From assembly GCA_044433115.1 (NCBI GenBank), contig JAWXTY010000001.1, positions 124,001-188,000 of the forward strand: a DNA stretch of 64,000 nucleotides. The letters are read 5' to 3'. The stretch comes from CAKUIA01 sp044433115 (GTDB lineage Bacteria > Verrucomicrobiota > Verrucomicrobiia > Opitutales > Intestinicryptomonadaceae). Every line of letters starts with the position of its first letter. Position 1 is the first letter of the stretch. The translations under genes and the position numbers were made by a program. This document shows positions 39,967 to 48,530 of the stretch, piece after piece. The notes under the pieces are model-generated. The model saw only the letters and a list, made by a program, of their open reading frames with translations. It did not search any database and had not been told where the DNA came from.

Positions 39967-41793
39967 ATGAATAGCGAATTAGTTAATATCAGACACAGTG
40001 CATCTCACGTACTAGCAGCAGCAGTATTGAGATTGTTCCCAGATGCAAAACTAGACATAGGTCCTGCAACAGACTCAGGATTTTACTATGACTTTGACTT
40101 AGAACACAAGTTCACGATGCAAGATTTAGAAAGCATTGAAGCTGAGATGAAGAAAATTATCTCTGAAAACCAACGCTTCGAACGCTTCACGCTCCCTAAA
40201 GACGAGGCTATTGCCCTAATAAAAGAAAGAGGACAAGATACTTATAAATTGGGCAGGCTTGAAGATATACCCCAAGGTGAAGAGATTTCTTTCTACAAAA
40301 ATGGCGATTTCTGCGACTTGTGTGGAGGCGACCACGTAAAGTATACAAAGAATATCAAAGCTTTCAAGCTTTTGAGCATTGCAGGTGCATATCATAGAGG
40401 CGACGAAAATAATAAGCAACTTCAAAGAATTTATGGAACAGCCTTTGCAAACAAGCAAGATTTAGAAACTTATCTTGAGCAACTAGAGCAAGCTAAGTTG
40501 AGAGACCACAGAAAGCTTGGTAAGGATATGGGCTTATTTGCTATAGATGACAAGGTTGGTCAAGGTTTGATTTTGTGGAAGCCTAAGGGTGCTTTAGTGC
40601 GTCAACAGCTCATAAAGTTCATTATGGAATTATTGACAGAACAAGGCTATAGCGAAGTATTTACTCCACATATAGGCAAGTTGGGCTTGTTTAAAACTAG
40701 TGGACACTTCCCTTATTACAAGGAGTCGCAATTTGTACCTATAGTTGAACGTGATGACTTGATTGAAATGTCTAATAAGGACTTAAAGATGGCTTCTTTT
40801 GAAGAGGAAATCGAGTCTGGCAAGGTTGAAGGTTTCTTGTTGAGACCTATGAACTGCCCATTCCACGTACAAATATTTAAGAGCGATATGCACTCTTATA
40901 GAGACTTACCTGTAAGACTTGCAGAATTTGGCACAGTTTATAGATGGGAACAATCTGGCGAGCTTAATGGTATGACTAGAGTTAGAGGCTTCACTCAAGA
41001 CGACGCTCATATATTCTGTACTCCAGACCAGCTTGACGACGAAATTATGGGTTGCTTAAACCTCGTTAAGACTGTATTTGAAACTTTGGGTATGAATGAC
41101 TATAAGGTTAGAATTTCATTGAGAGACCCTAATTCTGACAAATACGTAGGTTCAGCTGAAAACTGGCAAAAGAGTGAAGAAGCTATTAGAAAAGCTGCAA
41201 AGAGCTTGGGTGTGGAATACACAGAAGAACTTGGCGAAGCTGCATTTTATGGACCTAAAATCGACTTCGTTGTTAAGGACGTTATAGGCAGAAGCTGGCA
41301 GTTAGGCACAGTTCAAGTGGACTATAACTTGCCTGAGCGTTTCGATTTGAACTATGTAGGTTCTGACAACAAGACTCATAGACCTATTATGATTCATAGA
41401 GCTCCTTTTGGCTCTTTGGAAAGATTTGTGGGTGTATTAATAGAGCATTTTGGTGGAAAATTCCCTACATGGTTATCGCCTGAACAAGTTAGAATTTTGA
41501 CTTTGAACGACGAAGTTATAGATTTTGCAGACGAAATTTATGCTAAGCTAAAGAAGGCTGGCGTAAGAGTTACAATAGATACATCTGGCGATAAGCTCGG
41601 TGGCAAAATTAGAAGAGCTGAGACAGAAAAAGTTTCGAATATGTTTGTGATAGGCAAAAAGGAAGCTGAAAACAAATCAGTTTCAATACGCTCAAGAGTA
41701 AATAAATCTTTTGAGGGTTCACATACATATACAGATGCAATAGATATAATCCTAAAAGATATATCTGAACGCAACTTGCCAGATAATTTCTAA
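39967..41793 (+). CDS. thrS: Threonine--tRNA ligase lacking the N-terminal TGS domain
   Basis: Charges tRNA-Thr. The 608-residue protein begins almost directly with the editing domain: the zinc/editing motif HSASH is at residues 10-14, while E. coli ThrS has about 60 TGS residues before it. The editing Cys/His region ('CDLCGGDHV'), class II core ('RPMNCPFHVQIF', 'TRVRGFTQDDAHIFC', 'IMIHRAPFGSLERFVGVLIEH') and C-terminal anticodon-binding domain are complete. The core holds an insertion of about 25 residues between 'KESQFVPI' and 'GFLLRPMNCP'. No earlier in-frame start with a TGS-like sequence exists: the gap to the previous gene is 30 bases. Confidence 0.95.
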   Translation: MNSELVNIRHSASHVLAAAVLRLFPDAKLDIGPATDSGFYYDFDLEHKFTMQDLESIEAEMKKIISENQRFERFTLPKDEAIALIKERGQDTYKLGRLEDIPQGEEISFYKNGDFCDLCGGDHVKYTKNIKAFKLLSIAGAYHRGDENNKQLQRIYGTAFANKQDLETYLEQLEQAKLRDHRKLGKDMGLFAIDDKVGQGLILWKPKGALVRQQLIKFIMELLTEQGYSEVFTPHIGKLGLFKTSGHFPYYKESQFVPIVERDDLIEMSNKDLKMASFEEEIESGKVEGFLLRPMNCPFHVQIFKSDMHSYRDLPVRLAEFGTVYRWEQSGELNGMTRVRGFTQDDAHIFCTPDQLDDEIMGCLNLVKTVFETLGMNDYKVRISLRDPNSDKYVGSAENWQKSEEAIRKAAKSLGVEYTEELGEAAFYGPKIDFVVKDVIGRSWQLGTVQVDYNLPERFDLNYVGSDNKTHRPIMIHRAPFGSLERFVGVLIEHFGGKFPTWLSPEQVRILTLNDEVIDFADEIYAKLKKAGVRVTIDTSGDKLGGKIRRAETEKVSNMFVIGKKEAENKSVSIRSRVNKSFEGSHTYTDAIDIILKDISERNLPDNF

Positions 41794-41890
41794 TAGAAAA
41801 TACCTAAAGGTCTAATTAAAAAAACTAAAAAGTCTAAAAAAAGACTTAAAAAGCAATTAAAAATAATATAATAATCAAAACCTAATATAT

Positions 41891-42784
41891 ATGAACATTG
41901 ATTTACCAAAAACAGCTCTAATGAGCATTGACGACTTACCTTACAAGAAAATTGCTAAGGGCAAAGTTAGAGAAAACTTCGACTTGGGCGACGAGCTATT
42001 AATCATCGCCTCTGACAGAATTTCTGCATTCGACGTAATTATGCCTAATGGTATTGCAGGTAAAGGTATCTTGCTAACGCAAATATCTTTGTGGTGGTTT
42101 AAACAAACTCAACACATTATGCAAAATCACTTGGTTGAAAATCACGACGAACGTGTTAAAGAAGTATTAAAGGACTTCCCTCACTTGATTTCTCGCTCTA
42201 TGATTGTTAAGAAACTTAACCCTATGCCTATAGAAGCTATAGCAAGAGGTTACTTAGCAGGCAGTGGCTGGAGTATTTACAAAAAGACTGATGCTTTGTT
42301 CGACTTTACTTTACCTGCAAATATGCAAGAGAGCCAAAAGTTGCCAGAGCCTTTGTTTACGCCTACTACTAAAGCTCAAGAGGGGCACGATATGCCTATC
42401 ACAAACGCTGAGTGCGAAGAATTGTTAGGTACAGAACTTTTCACAAAAATCAAGGACGCTTGTTTAGAATTATACAATTTTGGACACGAGCAAGCCCTAA
42501 AATGCAATGTAATTTTAGCTGATACTAAGTTTGAATTTGGTACAGACGAAAATGGCTCTTTGTATTTAATAGATGAAGTTCTAACTCCAGACTCTTCAAG
42601 ATATTGGCCTGCAGATGACTACGAAATTGGTCGCTCTCAAAACTCTTACGACAAGCAATACGTTAGAGATTATTTAGAAACTTTAGACTGGGACAAGCAA
42701 GAACCTGCCCCTGCTCTACCTGAAGAAGTAATTCAAAATACTATAGCTTGTTATAAAAGTGCCTTAGAAAAATTAATGGGCTAA
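41891..42784 (+). CDS. purC: Phosphoribosylaminoimidazole-succinocarboxamide synthase
   Basis: Couples CAIR with aspartate in purine synthesis. The 297 residues match the longer, yeast-like SAICAR synthetase form: 'KGKVRENFDLGDELLIIASDRISAFDVIM' near the N-terminus, 'VKKLNPMPIEAIARGYLAGSGW', and 'DTKFEFGTDENGSLYLIDEVLTPDSSRYW'. The gap after thrS (97 bases) is AT-rich with only a weak AAGTCT/AGACTT hairpin. It is 6 bases upstream of the TolC-like gene. Confidence 0.95.
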   Translation: MNIDLPKTALMSIDDLPYKKIAKGKVRENFDLGDELLIIASDRISAFDVIMPNGIAGKGILLTQISLWWFKQTQHIMQNHLVENHDERVKEVLKDFPHLISRSMIVKKLNPMPIEAIARGYLAGSGWSIYKKTDALFDFTLPANMQESQKLPEPLFTPTTKAQEGHDMPITNAECEELLGTELFTKIKDACLELYNFGHEQALKCNVILADTKFEFGTDENGSLYLIDEVLTPDSSRYWPADDYEIGRSQNSYDKQYVRDYLETLDWDKQEPAPALPEEVIQNTIACYKSALEKLMG

Positions 42785-42790
42785 AAAAAT

Positions 42791-44338
42791 ATGTCGGGGA
42801 ATTTAAAAAGAAACATATGCACTCTCGCAATGCTTGGCTTAAGCCTTGCATTGGTAGAGGGTTCTACTAAAACAGGAAAAGCACAAAATGGAAAGTTATT
42901 GTCTTTGCAAAATGCTATAGATATATCTCTTTCTGAAAACCTCGACTTATCTTACGAAAGGTATGAGGCTGCTAAGAGCGATGAAGATGTAAAAATTGCT
43001 GAGGCTGAGTTTGATTTTAATTTCAGCTTAGATTTAGACGCAACTGCAACTAAATCGCCAATGGCATCTTCTTCCTTAGATGGAGCTGCTCAACCAACTT
43101 CTGATGAACTTGCATACGACTTTGAAGTCTCTAAGAAAATATCTACAGGGGCAACTATTTCTGTAGGTAGCAACTCAAGCAGAGACTACACAAATTCCTC
43201 TTATTCAACAATTAACCCAGACTACACTTCTTACCTAAGCGTAGGCATAAGCCAACCTTTGCTAAAGGGTGCTTGGGAAACTGTAAATTTAGCACCTATA
43301 GCTATAGCTCACTCGCAAAGAAAACAGAGTGAGTTAGAACTTAAAAAAGAAATTTTAGATGTAATTTTAAGCACTGAACTTGCCTATTGGAACTTAGCTG
43401 CAGCCTTTGAATTGCGAAACCTAAAACAATCTAATTTAGACCTTGCACAAAAGCTACTAGAAGAAAATAAAACTCGCTTCGAACTTGGCTTAATACGTAG
43501 GTCAGACCTCATTCAAGCTGAGGCAAACTTAGCTTCCGAAGAAGAAGAAATCATTACTGCAAGCATACTCATCAACGATAGAAGAGACTTGCTTTTATCT
43601 ATATTAGGTGAATTGAAATTCTTAGCTAATCCAAACTTTGAAGTTGCAAAACTATCTGAAAGCGACCCTGTAATACCAAAATTTACAGATGTTGTAGATG
43701 GAGCAATAGCCTTCGACTTAGACTCGCAAATTACTTTAGAATATGTAGAGCAACGCAAAATCAGCAAAGCTGTTGCTGAACAAAATTTAAACCCTAGCTT
43801 GAGTTTGAGTGCCTCAGCGTCTTTAAGAGGTAGAGACGACGACTATGGCAGTTCTTATAAAGGCGTATTTAATAGCAAAGGCTATGGAGCAACCGTGGGT
43901 TTGAGCTTAACATTCCCATTGGGCTTGAGAGAAGAAGAGGCAGACTTAGCTAAGGCTTCAATTAATTTAAGACAATACGAGCTAACAATGGCACAAGTGC
44001 AACAAACTTTAATGTTGAATTTAAGAAGTGCTTACAGAAGCTTAGAGGCAAGTGTAGAGCTAAAACGAACTACTTATAAGAGCTTATTGCTAAACGAAGA
44101 GTCTTTTAAAGAGCAAAAGGCATTGTATGATGCTGGGCTAATTACTTTTAGAGACGTGCTTTCAGCCCAAAGTGATTTAGACACAGCAAAGCAAAGATAT
44201 TTGAACTCCCTAGTGGAAATATGGCAAAGCAGAGCAAAGCTTGCTCGCCTAGATGGAAGCATTTTAAAGGACAATGGCTTTAGTTGGGAGAAAGTAAAAA
44301 CTAGAGAAGAAGCTATCAAAATAAATTTAAGGAAGTAA
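42791..44338 (+). CDS. TolC-family outer-membrane efflux protein
   Basis: Forms the outer-membrane tunnel of the export system encoded downstream. 515 residues with two OEP repeats: 'DISLSENLDLSYERYEAAKSDEDVKIAEAEFDFNF' near the N-terminus and 'KSLLLNEESFKEQKALYDAGLITFRDVLSAQSDLDTAKQRYLNSLVEIWQ' near the C-terminus. The N-terminus is a weak signal peptide (LAMLGLSLALVEGSTKTGKA). It is the first gene of a four-gene set with an HlyD-type adaptor, an ABC ATPase and an FtsX-type permease. Confidence 0.88.
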   Translation: MSGNLKRNICTLAMLGLSLALVEGSTKTGKAQNGKLLSLQNAIDISLSENLDLSYERYEAAKSDEDVKIAEAEFDFNFSLDLDATATKSPMASSSLDGAAQPTSDELAYDFEVSKKISTGATISVGSNSSRDYTNSSYSTINPDYTSYLSVGISQPLLKGAWETVNLAPIAIAHSQRKQSELELKKEILDVILSTELAYWNLAAAFELRNLKQSNLDLAQKLLEENKTRFELGLIRRSDLIQAEANLASEEEEIITASILINDRRDLLLSILGELKFLANPNFEVAKLSESDPVIPKFTDVVDGAIAFDLDSQITLEYVEQRKISKAVAEQNLNPSLSLSASASLRGRDDDYGSSYKGVFNSKGYGATVGLSLTFPLGLREEEADLAKASINLRQYELTMAQVQQTLMLNLRSAYRSLEASVELKRTTYKSLLLNEESFKEQKALYDAGLITFRDVLSAQSDLDTAKQRYLNSLVEIWQSRAKLARLDGSILKDNGFSWEKVKTREEAIKINLRK

Positions 44339-44341
44339 ATT

Positions 44342-45463
44342 ATGAGTATTATTAAAAAATTATTTATATTGTTAATCATAGCAGGCTTAGGCTACGTAGG
44401 CTACTTTAGCTATGAATATCTAATGGAACGCAATAGGCAAATGAATATAGACGACACGCCTACAACTACTGCTATTCTAAAAGATATTGACGAAAAGATT
44501 GTTACTACAGGTATAGTAGAGCCATTGGTAAGCACTTCAGTTTTGTCTGAAATCAATGGCAAGATTAAGGCTATTAAAGTTGAAAATGGCGACGTTGTTA
44601 AAAAAGGCGATGTTCTAATTGAATTAGACAGAGTTACTTGGGAAGCTGAAGAATTTAATGCTAAGAATAACACAAGGCTTCAAGAGCTTAACTTGGCACA
44701 AAACAAGAGAGACTATGATAGGCAAAAAGAACTTTTCAATAGAGGTTTTGGTATTAAAAAGGAATATGAGGACGCTGAAACTCTTTATGAAAAGACTAAA
44801 ATTGAGCTAGAAGTTTCAAACTCAACTTGGCTAAAAGCTAAAGACAATTTGTCTAAGACTATTATTACAGCCCCTCAAGATGGCATAATTACAGATATGG
44901 AACTTACTGAAGGTCAAGTAATTGTTGGAGCTGGTTCTGTTAATGCAGGAACGCTTTTGATGAATGTTAGCGATTTAGCTAGACTTTATGTAGAGGCGAA
45001 AATCAATGAAATTGACGTAGCAAAAGTTAAGATAGAAAGAAACCCTAGAGTTACTTTCGACTCTATAACTGACTTAGTTTTAGAAGGCAAAATTACTGAA
45101 ATTTACCCTTACGCAAGACAAGAAAATAACTTGCGTGTATTCCCTGTTAAAGTTACATTTAGTGCAGGTGGAGCAAATATTAGGTCTGGCATTAGTGCTA
45201 ATATAGAATTTCCTGTTAAGGAAGTTAAAAACGCCGTTTCTGTTCTCTTATCTGCTATATTCATCGAAGGCGAAAGCTCTTATGTTTATGTAAAACGTGG
45301 GGAAAACGAATGGGAAAAGGTAGAAGTTAAAACTGGTATAAACGACATTAGCCACATTGAAATTACTCAAGGTGTTACAGAAGGTGATGAAGTTGCCCTA
45401 ACTCTACCTAAGTCTTTTGGCGAAACTACCAGAAAGCAAAAGAAAAAGAAAAGCTCTAAATAA
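44342..45463 (+). CDS. HlyD/MacA-like periplasmic adaptor
   Basis: Links the inner-membrane ABC transporter with the TolC-like channel. The 373 residues have one N-terminal TM (about 4-26), a lipoyl/barrel-sandwich domain ('VVKKGDVLIELDRVTWEAEEF' and 'ITAPQDGIITDMELTEGQVIVGAG'), a coiled-coil hairpin between them, a beta-barrel and membrane-proximal domain, and a Lys/Ser-rich end. A Shine-Dalgarno (AGGAAG) is 7 bases before the ATG. MacA is the closest functional model. Confidence 0.85.
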   Translation: MSIIKKLFILLIIAGLGYVGYFSYEYLMERNRQMNIDDTPTTTAILKDIDEKIVTTGIVEPLVSTSVLSEINGKIKAIKVENGDVVKKGDVLIELDRVTWEAEEFNAKNNTRLQELNLAQNKRDYDRQKELFNRGFGIKKEYEDAETLYEKTKIELEVSNSTWLKAKDNLSKTIITAPQDGIITDMELTEGQVIVGAGSVNAGTLLMNVSDLARLYVEAKINEIDVAKVKIERNPRVTFDSITDLVLEGKITEIYPYARQENNLRVFPVKVTFSAGGANIRSGISANIEFPVKEVKNAVSVLLSAIFIEGESSYVYVKRGENEWEKVEVKTGINDISHIEITQGVTEGDEVALTLPKSFGETTRKQKKKKSSK

Positions 45464-46170
45464 TGCAAAATAAAGTAATAGAAGTCAAAGATTTACGCAA
45501 GACATATAGGGTTGGCAATGAAGATGTTCACGCCCTAGATGGTGTTAGTTTATCTATAGAAGAAAAGGATTACGCTGTTATTTTGGGTACTTCAGGTTCG
45601 GGCAAATCTACTTTTATGCACCTCTTGGGCTTTATGGATAAGCCTACTTCTGGCAAAATGTATTTCGATGGAGTGGACGTATCTAATATAAATGCTATCA
45701 AGCGTGCTTGGTATAGAGCAAACAAGATAGGTTTCGTATTTCAAGCGTTCAACTTATTGCCAAGACTATCTGTTTTAAGAAATGTTATGTTGCCTTTGTC
45801 TTATGCAGGCAAAAAAATCAAAAATGGCGAAGAACTTGCCTTAGAAGCTCTTAAAAAAGTGAATATGGATCATAGAGCAGACCACGTGCCTAATCAATTA
45901 TCTGGTGGTGAACGCCAAAGGGTTGCAATAGCTAGAGCATTGGTAAATAATCCAAGAATTATTTTTGCCGACGAGCCTACTGGTAATTTAGATACAAAAA
46001 ACGTAAAGCGTGCAATGCAACTCTTTGAAGACCTCCACAATGCTGGGCTAACTATAGTTATGGTAACTCACGACTTGTCTGTAGCTGACTATGCACATAG
46101 AGTTATAAGAATGAGCGATGGCAAGGTTATTGAGGACTATAAAAACGAAAAAGGGTTGTTAGAAAAATGA
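45463..46170 (+). CDS. ABC transporter ATPase, MacB/LolD type
   Basis: A 235-residue ATPase with Walker A GTSGSGKST (42-50), Q-loop ('FVFQAFNLLPRLSVLRN'), signature 'LSGGERQRVAIARALVNNP', Walker B 'IIFADEPTGNLD' and H-loop 'MVTHD'. It powers the FtsX-like permease; start and stop overlap both neighbours by 1 and 4 bases, so the set is coupled. Confidence 0.92.
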   Translation: MQNKVIEVKDLRKTYRVGNEDVHALDGVSLSIEEKDYAVILGTSGSGKSTFMHLLGFMDKPTSGKMYFDGVDVSNINAIKRAWYRANKIGFVFQAFNLLPRLSVLRNVMLPLSYAGKKIKNGEELALEALKKVNMDHRADHVPNQLSGGERQRVAIARALVNNPRIIFADEPTGNLDTKNVKRAMQLFEDLHNAGLTIVMVTHDLSVADYAHRVIRMSDGKVIEDYKNEKGLLEK

Positions 46171-47411
46171 AACTAATTAGAGACTTTTTAACAGGATTTT
46201 CGAATGGTCTAAGAGAAATTTTTGCTCATAAAGTTCGTTCATTTTTATCTATGCTTGGCATAATCTTGGGGGTAGCTGCCCTCGTGTCTATGATAAGTAT
46301 AGTTGAGGATATGCTATTGAAATTCAAAAAGACTTTTGAAGAAGAAGGTGGCATTGAGCTTGTATACGTAAAAAAACAAGAAATTCCAGCCGAGCAATTA
46401 GAGATTGCAGCCCTTTCAAAGGGTTTAACTATAGACGATTGCGAGTCAATTGAAAAGGCAGTACCCTTAGTTAAGTGCGTTGCCCCTGTAATTTACATAC
46501 CTAAGACAAGAATTTCTGGCAAAAATGGTAGCACTTGGCATTACAGTATATGTGGCACAAACCAAGACTATCTTGAAATTAATAAGCTAGAAGTTGCAAA
46601 GGGTAGAAACCTATCAAGCATAGATGGGCAAAAGCGTGCAACTGTAGCTGTAATTGGATACGACATTGCCAAAGTTTTATTTAGCGAACACGAAGACCCT
46701 ATAGGCAAGTTTTTCAAATACAAGGGTATGACGCTCACTGTAGTTGGTGTAATTAAAAACTACGAATTGATGGAAAATGGACAAAATAAGCTCTGGAAAA
46801 AGAATAGATTTATCATTATTCCAGCTGAAACTGCTATGAACAGATTTGATATTGAAAATAGCGTAAGCCAAATTCTTCTAAAAATTCGAGACGTTGATTA
46901 TATATCCGAAACAGTCAAGCAAGTTGAGAACGTCTTAGATTTAACCCACAATGGCATTCAAGACTATGAAATAGAAACGAGAGAAGACTCCCTTGCTGCC
47001 TTCCAAGAAAATGATAGACAATTTAGATTTTCCCTTGGAGGCATTGCTTTGATTTCTTTGCTAGTTGGTGGTATTGGGATTATGAACGTGATGTTGGCTG
47101 TGATTAATGAGCGTATACGAGAAATTGGTGTACGTAAGGCAGTTGGAGCTCGCTCTCAAGACATATTCATACAATTTTTGGCAGAAGCAATAGTTATAAG
47201 TTGCTTAGGTGGTTTTTTGGGAATGATAGCAAGTATAGGAATGATAGAAATTTTCAGAGTATCAAGCAAAATGCTTGCAGATATGCAAGTTTCACTTGAA
47301 GCACTTTTGCAAGGCTTCCTCTTTAGTGTTGGTATAGGTATGGTATCAGGTATCTACCCTGCCCTACGTGCAGCGAGACTTGATCCTATCGAAGCCCTAC
47401 GCTACGAATAG
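46167..47411 (+). CDS. MacB-like ABC permease (FtsX domain)
   Basis: 414 residues with one N-terminal TM (about 25-50, 'KVRSFLSMLGIILGVAALVS'), a periplasmic MacB core domain (about 55-275) and three C-terminal TM segments with the FtsX motif 'ISLLVGGIGIMNVMLAVINERIREIGVRKAVGA'. The ending 'GIYPALRAARLDPIEALRYE' is diagnostic for MacB/LolC-type permeases. With the upstream ATPase, adaptor and TolC it likely exports a peptide, lipid or small molecule; the substrate is unknown. Its stop codon is directly followed by the repeat region. Confidence 0.92.
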   Translation: MKLIRDFLTGFSNGLREIFAHKVRSFLSMLGIILGVAALVSMISIVEDMLLKFKKTFEEEGGIELVYVKKQEIPAEQLEIAALSKGLTIDDCESIEKAVPLVKCVAPVIYIPKTRISGKNGSTWHYSICGTNQDYLEINKLEVAKGRNLSSIDGQKRATVAVIGYDIAKVLFSEHEDPIGKFFKYKGMTLTVVGVIKNYELMENGQNKLWKKNRFIIIPAETAMNRFDIENSVSQILLKIRDVDYISETVKQVENVLDLTHNGIQDYEIETREDSLAAFQENDRQFRFSLGGIALISLLVGGIGIMNVMLAVINERIREIGVRKAVGARSQDIFIQFLAEAIVISCLGGFLGMIASIGMIEIFRVSSKMLADMQVSLEALLQGFLFSVGIGMVSGIYPALRAARLDPIEALRYE

Positions 47412-47802
47412 GTAGGGGCGAAATCTCACAGTTTATGCTGCGTTTCGGGCTTTCGCTGAGACTCTCACGTATATAAATACGCTTCGACCCTCATCAAAAG
47501 CCCAAAGCCTTGCCTAAACCGCAATCTCTCGCCCCTACAAAAAATAAGTACGTTCGACCCTCAAAAATTTCCAAAGCCTTGTTTATGCTGCGTTTCGGGC
47601 TTTCGCTGAGACTCTCACGTATATAAATACGCTTCGACCCTCATCAAAAGCCCAAAGCCTTGCCTAAACCGCAATCTCTCGCCCCTACAAAAAATAAGTA
47701 CGTTCGACCCTCAAAAATTTCCAAAGCCTTGCCTAAACTGCAATCTCTCGCCCCAAAATAAATATAGTGAGCCTCGCCTAAACTGCAATCTCTCGCCCCT
47801 AC
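47412..47802. repeat. Repeat cluster: two perfect 150-bp tandem copies bounded by an inverted GTAGGGGCGA
   Basis: Bases 47431-47580 are repeated without visible change at 47581-47730. Each unit carries GCCTAAACCGCAATCTCTCG followed by CCCCTAC; two further partial copies of this motif follow at about 47731 and 47777. GTAGGGGCGA at 47412-47421 directly after the permease stop codon is the inverse of TCGCCCCTAC at 47793-47802, so the whole cluster has inverted ends. Short hairpins occur inside each unit. No reading frame of significance is present. Confidence 0.85.
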
Positions 47803-48081
47803 AAAAATTTTGCGTTGCAAGCTTTAAGTAAAGATAAAAATATTTTAGAACATTCTTCAAAAAGTGGACGCTCTTTTTTAGAAAGAAGACGTCTCGGATA
47901 TAACGAAACGTGTGTATAGAGAGCTTAGAGAATGAGAGAAAAAATCAAGAAAATCAGCTTAGAGGTAGATAATTTGCAATTTTTGGCAAAATGAGCGAAA
48001 AAACTTAAAAAAAAGCTTGATTTCTTGGAAAAATAATATTGTATAGAGTGTTTATAAATTTAGAAAGATAGGATAACAGCA
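47803..48081. other. Gene-free AT-rich stretch upstream of the small basic protein gene
   Basis: I see no supported gene. The short frames present (for example one of about 34 codons from a TTG near 47814) have no recognisable sequence. A -35/-10-like pair for the following gene may lie at about 48012-48045 (TTGATT, then TATAGA), giving a leader of about 30 bases that includes AGGAT. Confidence 0.5.
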
Positions 48082-48240
48082 ATGTCACAACACAATAGTT
48101 TTAAAAGCGGTACTTCCGCATCATCAAAAAATCGCAGCGTTTTAAAGAGATTTGAACGTATTGAATTATTACAAAAAAGAGGTCAATGGAAGGACAATGG
48201 CAGAGTTACTGCTCTACCTAAGACTAAGCCTGCTGAATAA
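48082..48240 (+). CDS. Small basic protein, Verrucomicrobia/Chlamydiae family
   Basis: A 52-residue, Lys/Arg-rich protein: it begins MSQHNSFKSGTSASSKNRSV and continues with 'LKRFERIELLQKRGQW' and 'ALPKTKP'. The pattern S-x-KNR-(S)V-L-x-R-x-ERI-x-x-L matches the short conserved family known only from Verrucomicrobia and Chlamydiae (I recall it as TIGR04137). The function is not known; the size and charge suggest RNA or ribosome contact. An AGGAT-type ribosome-binding site lies 8 bases before the ATG. A terminator follows after an intervening structured repeat. Confidence 0.75.
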   Translation: MSQHNSFKSGTSASSKNRSVLKRFERIELLQKRGQWKDNGRVTALPKTKPAE

Positions 48241-48360
48241 GCTTCTTATTTAAACAATTTAAAAGATGGTATATGTTTCTTCATATTCCATCTTTTTTTT
48301 GCTCCATTCAATCACTATATACCACCAACTCTTCTTCTATAAACACAACAAGGCTAAAGC

Positions 48361-48479
48361 TCAACAAACGCCAACTAGCCCAAACTATGGCTCAAAGCAC
48401 TGCCTTGTTTCAGGTTTCTTAAGGACGGGAACTAAGTCCTTTGGTGGGGTCTAAGGGGTAAAACCCCTTGCCTAAATCT
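48361..48479. other. Candidate structured RNA or dispersed structured repeat, copy 2
   Basis: Diverged copy of 28486-28600. Stem 1 is AAGGAC (48421-48426) with GTCCTT (48436-48441) around the loop GGGAACTAA; relative to copy 1 one G-C pair is replaced by A-T on both sides. Stem 2 is GGGGT/ACCCC (48446-48450, 48463-48467), with the competing stem AAGGGGT/ACCCCTT (48453-48459, 48463-48469). A strong terminator follows within 15 bases, consistent with a transcribed RNA or with the 3' region of the small basic protein mRNA. Confidence 0.55.
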
Positions 48480-48484
48480 AAAAC

Positions 48485-48516
48485 AAAAAAAGAGCAAGTT
48501 GCCTTGCTCTTTTTTT
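48485..48516. terminator. Bidirectional intrinsic terminator
   Basis: Stem AGAGCAAG (48491-48498) with CTTGCTCT (48503-48510), loop TTGC, flanked by an A-run on the left and a T-run on the right. It lies between convergent genes and can serve both. Confidence 0.88.
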
Positions 48517-48530
48517 GTTTTATTAAATAA

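Noticed and set aside
47540..47560. tRNA T-arm-like GTTCGA sequences in the 150-bp repeat
   Set aside because: No acceptor, D or anticodon arm can be formed around them; they are part of the tandem repeat.
47814..47920. Possible 34-codon frame from TTG upstream of the small basic protein
   Set aside because: Non-ATG start, no ribosome-binding site and no recognisable sequence.
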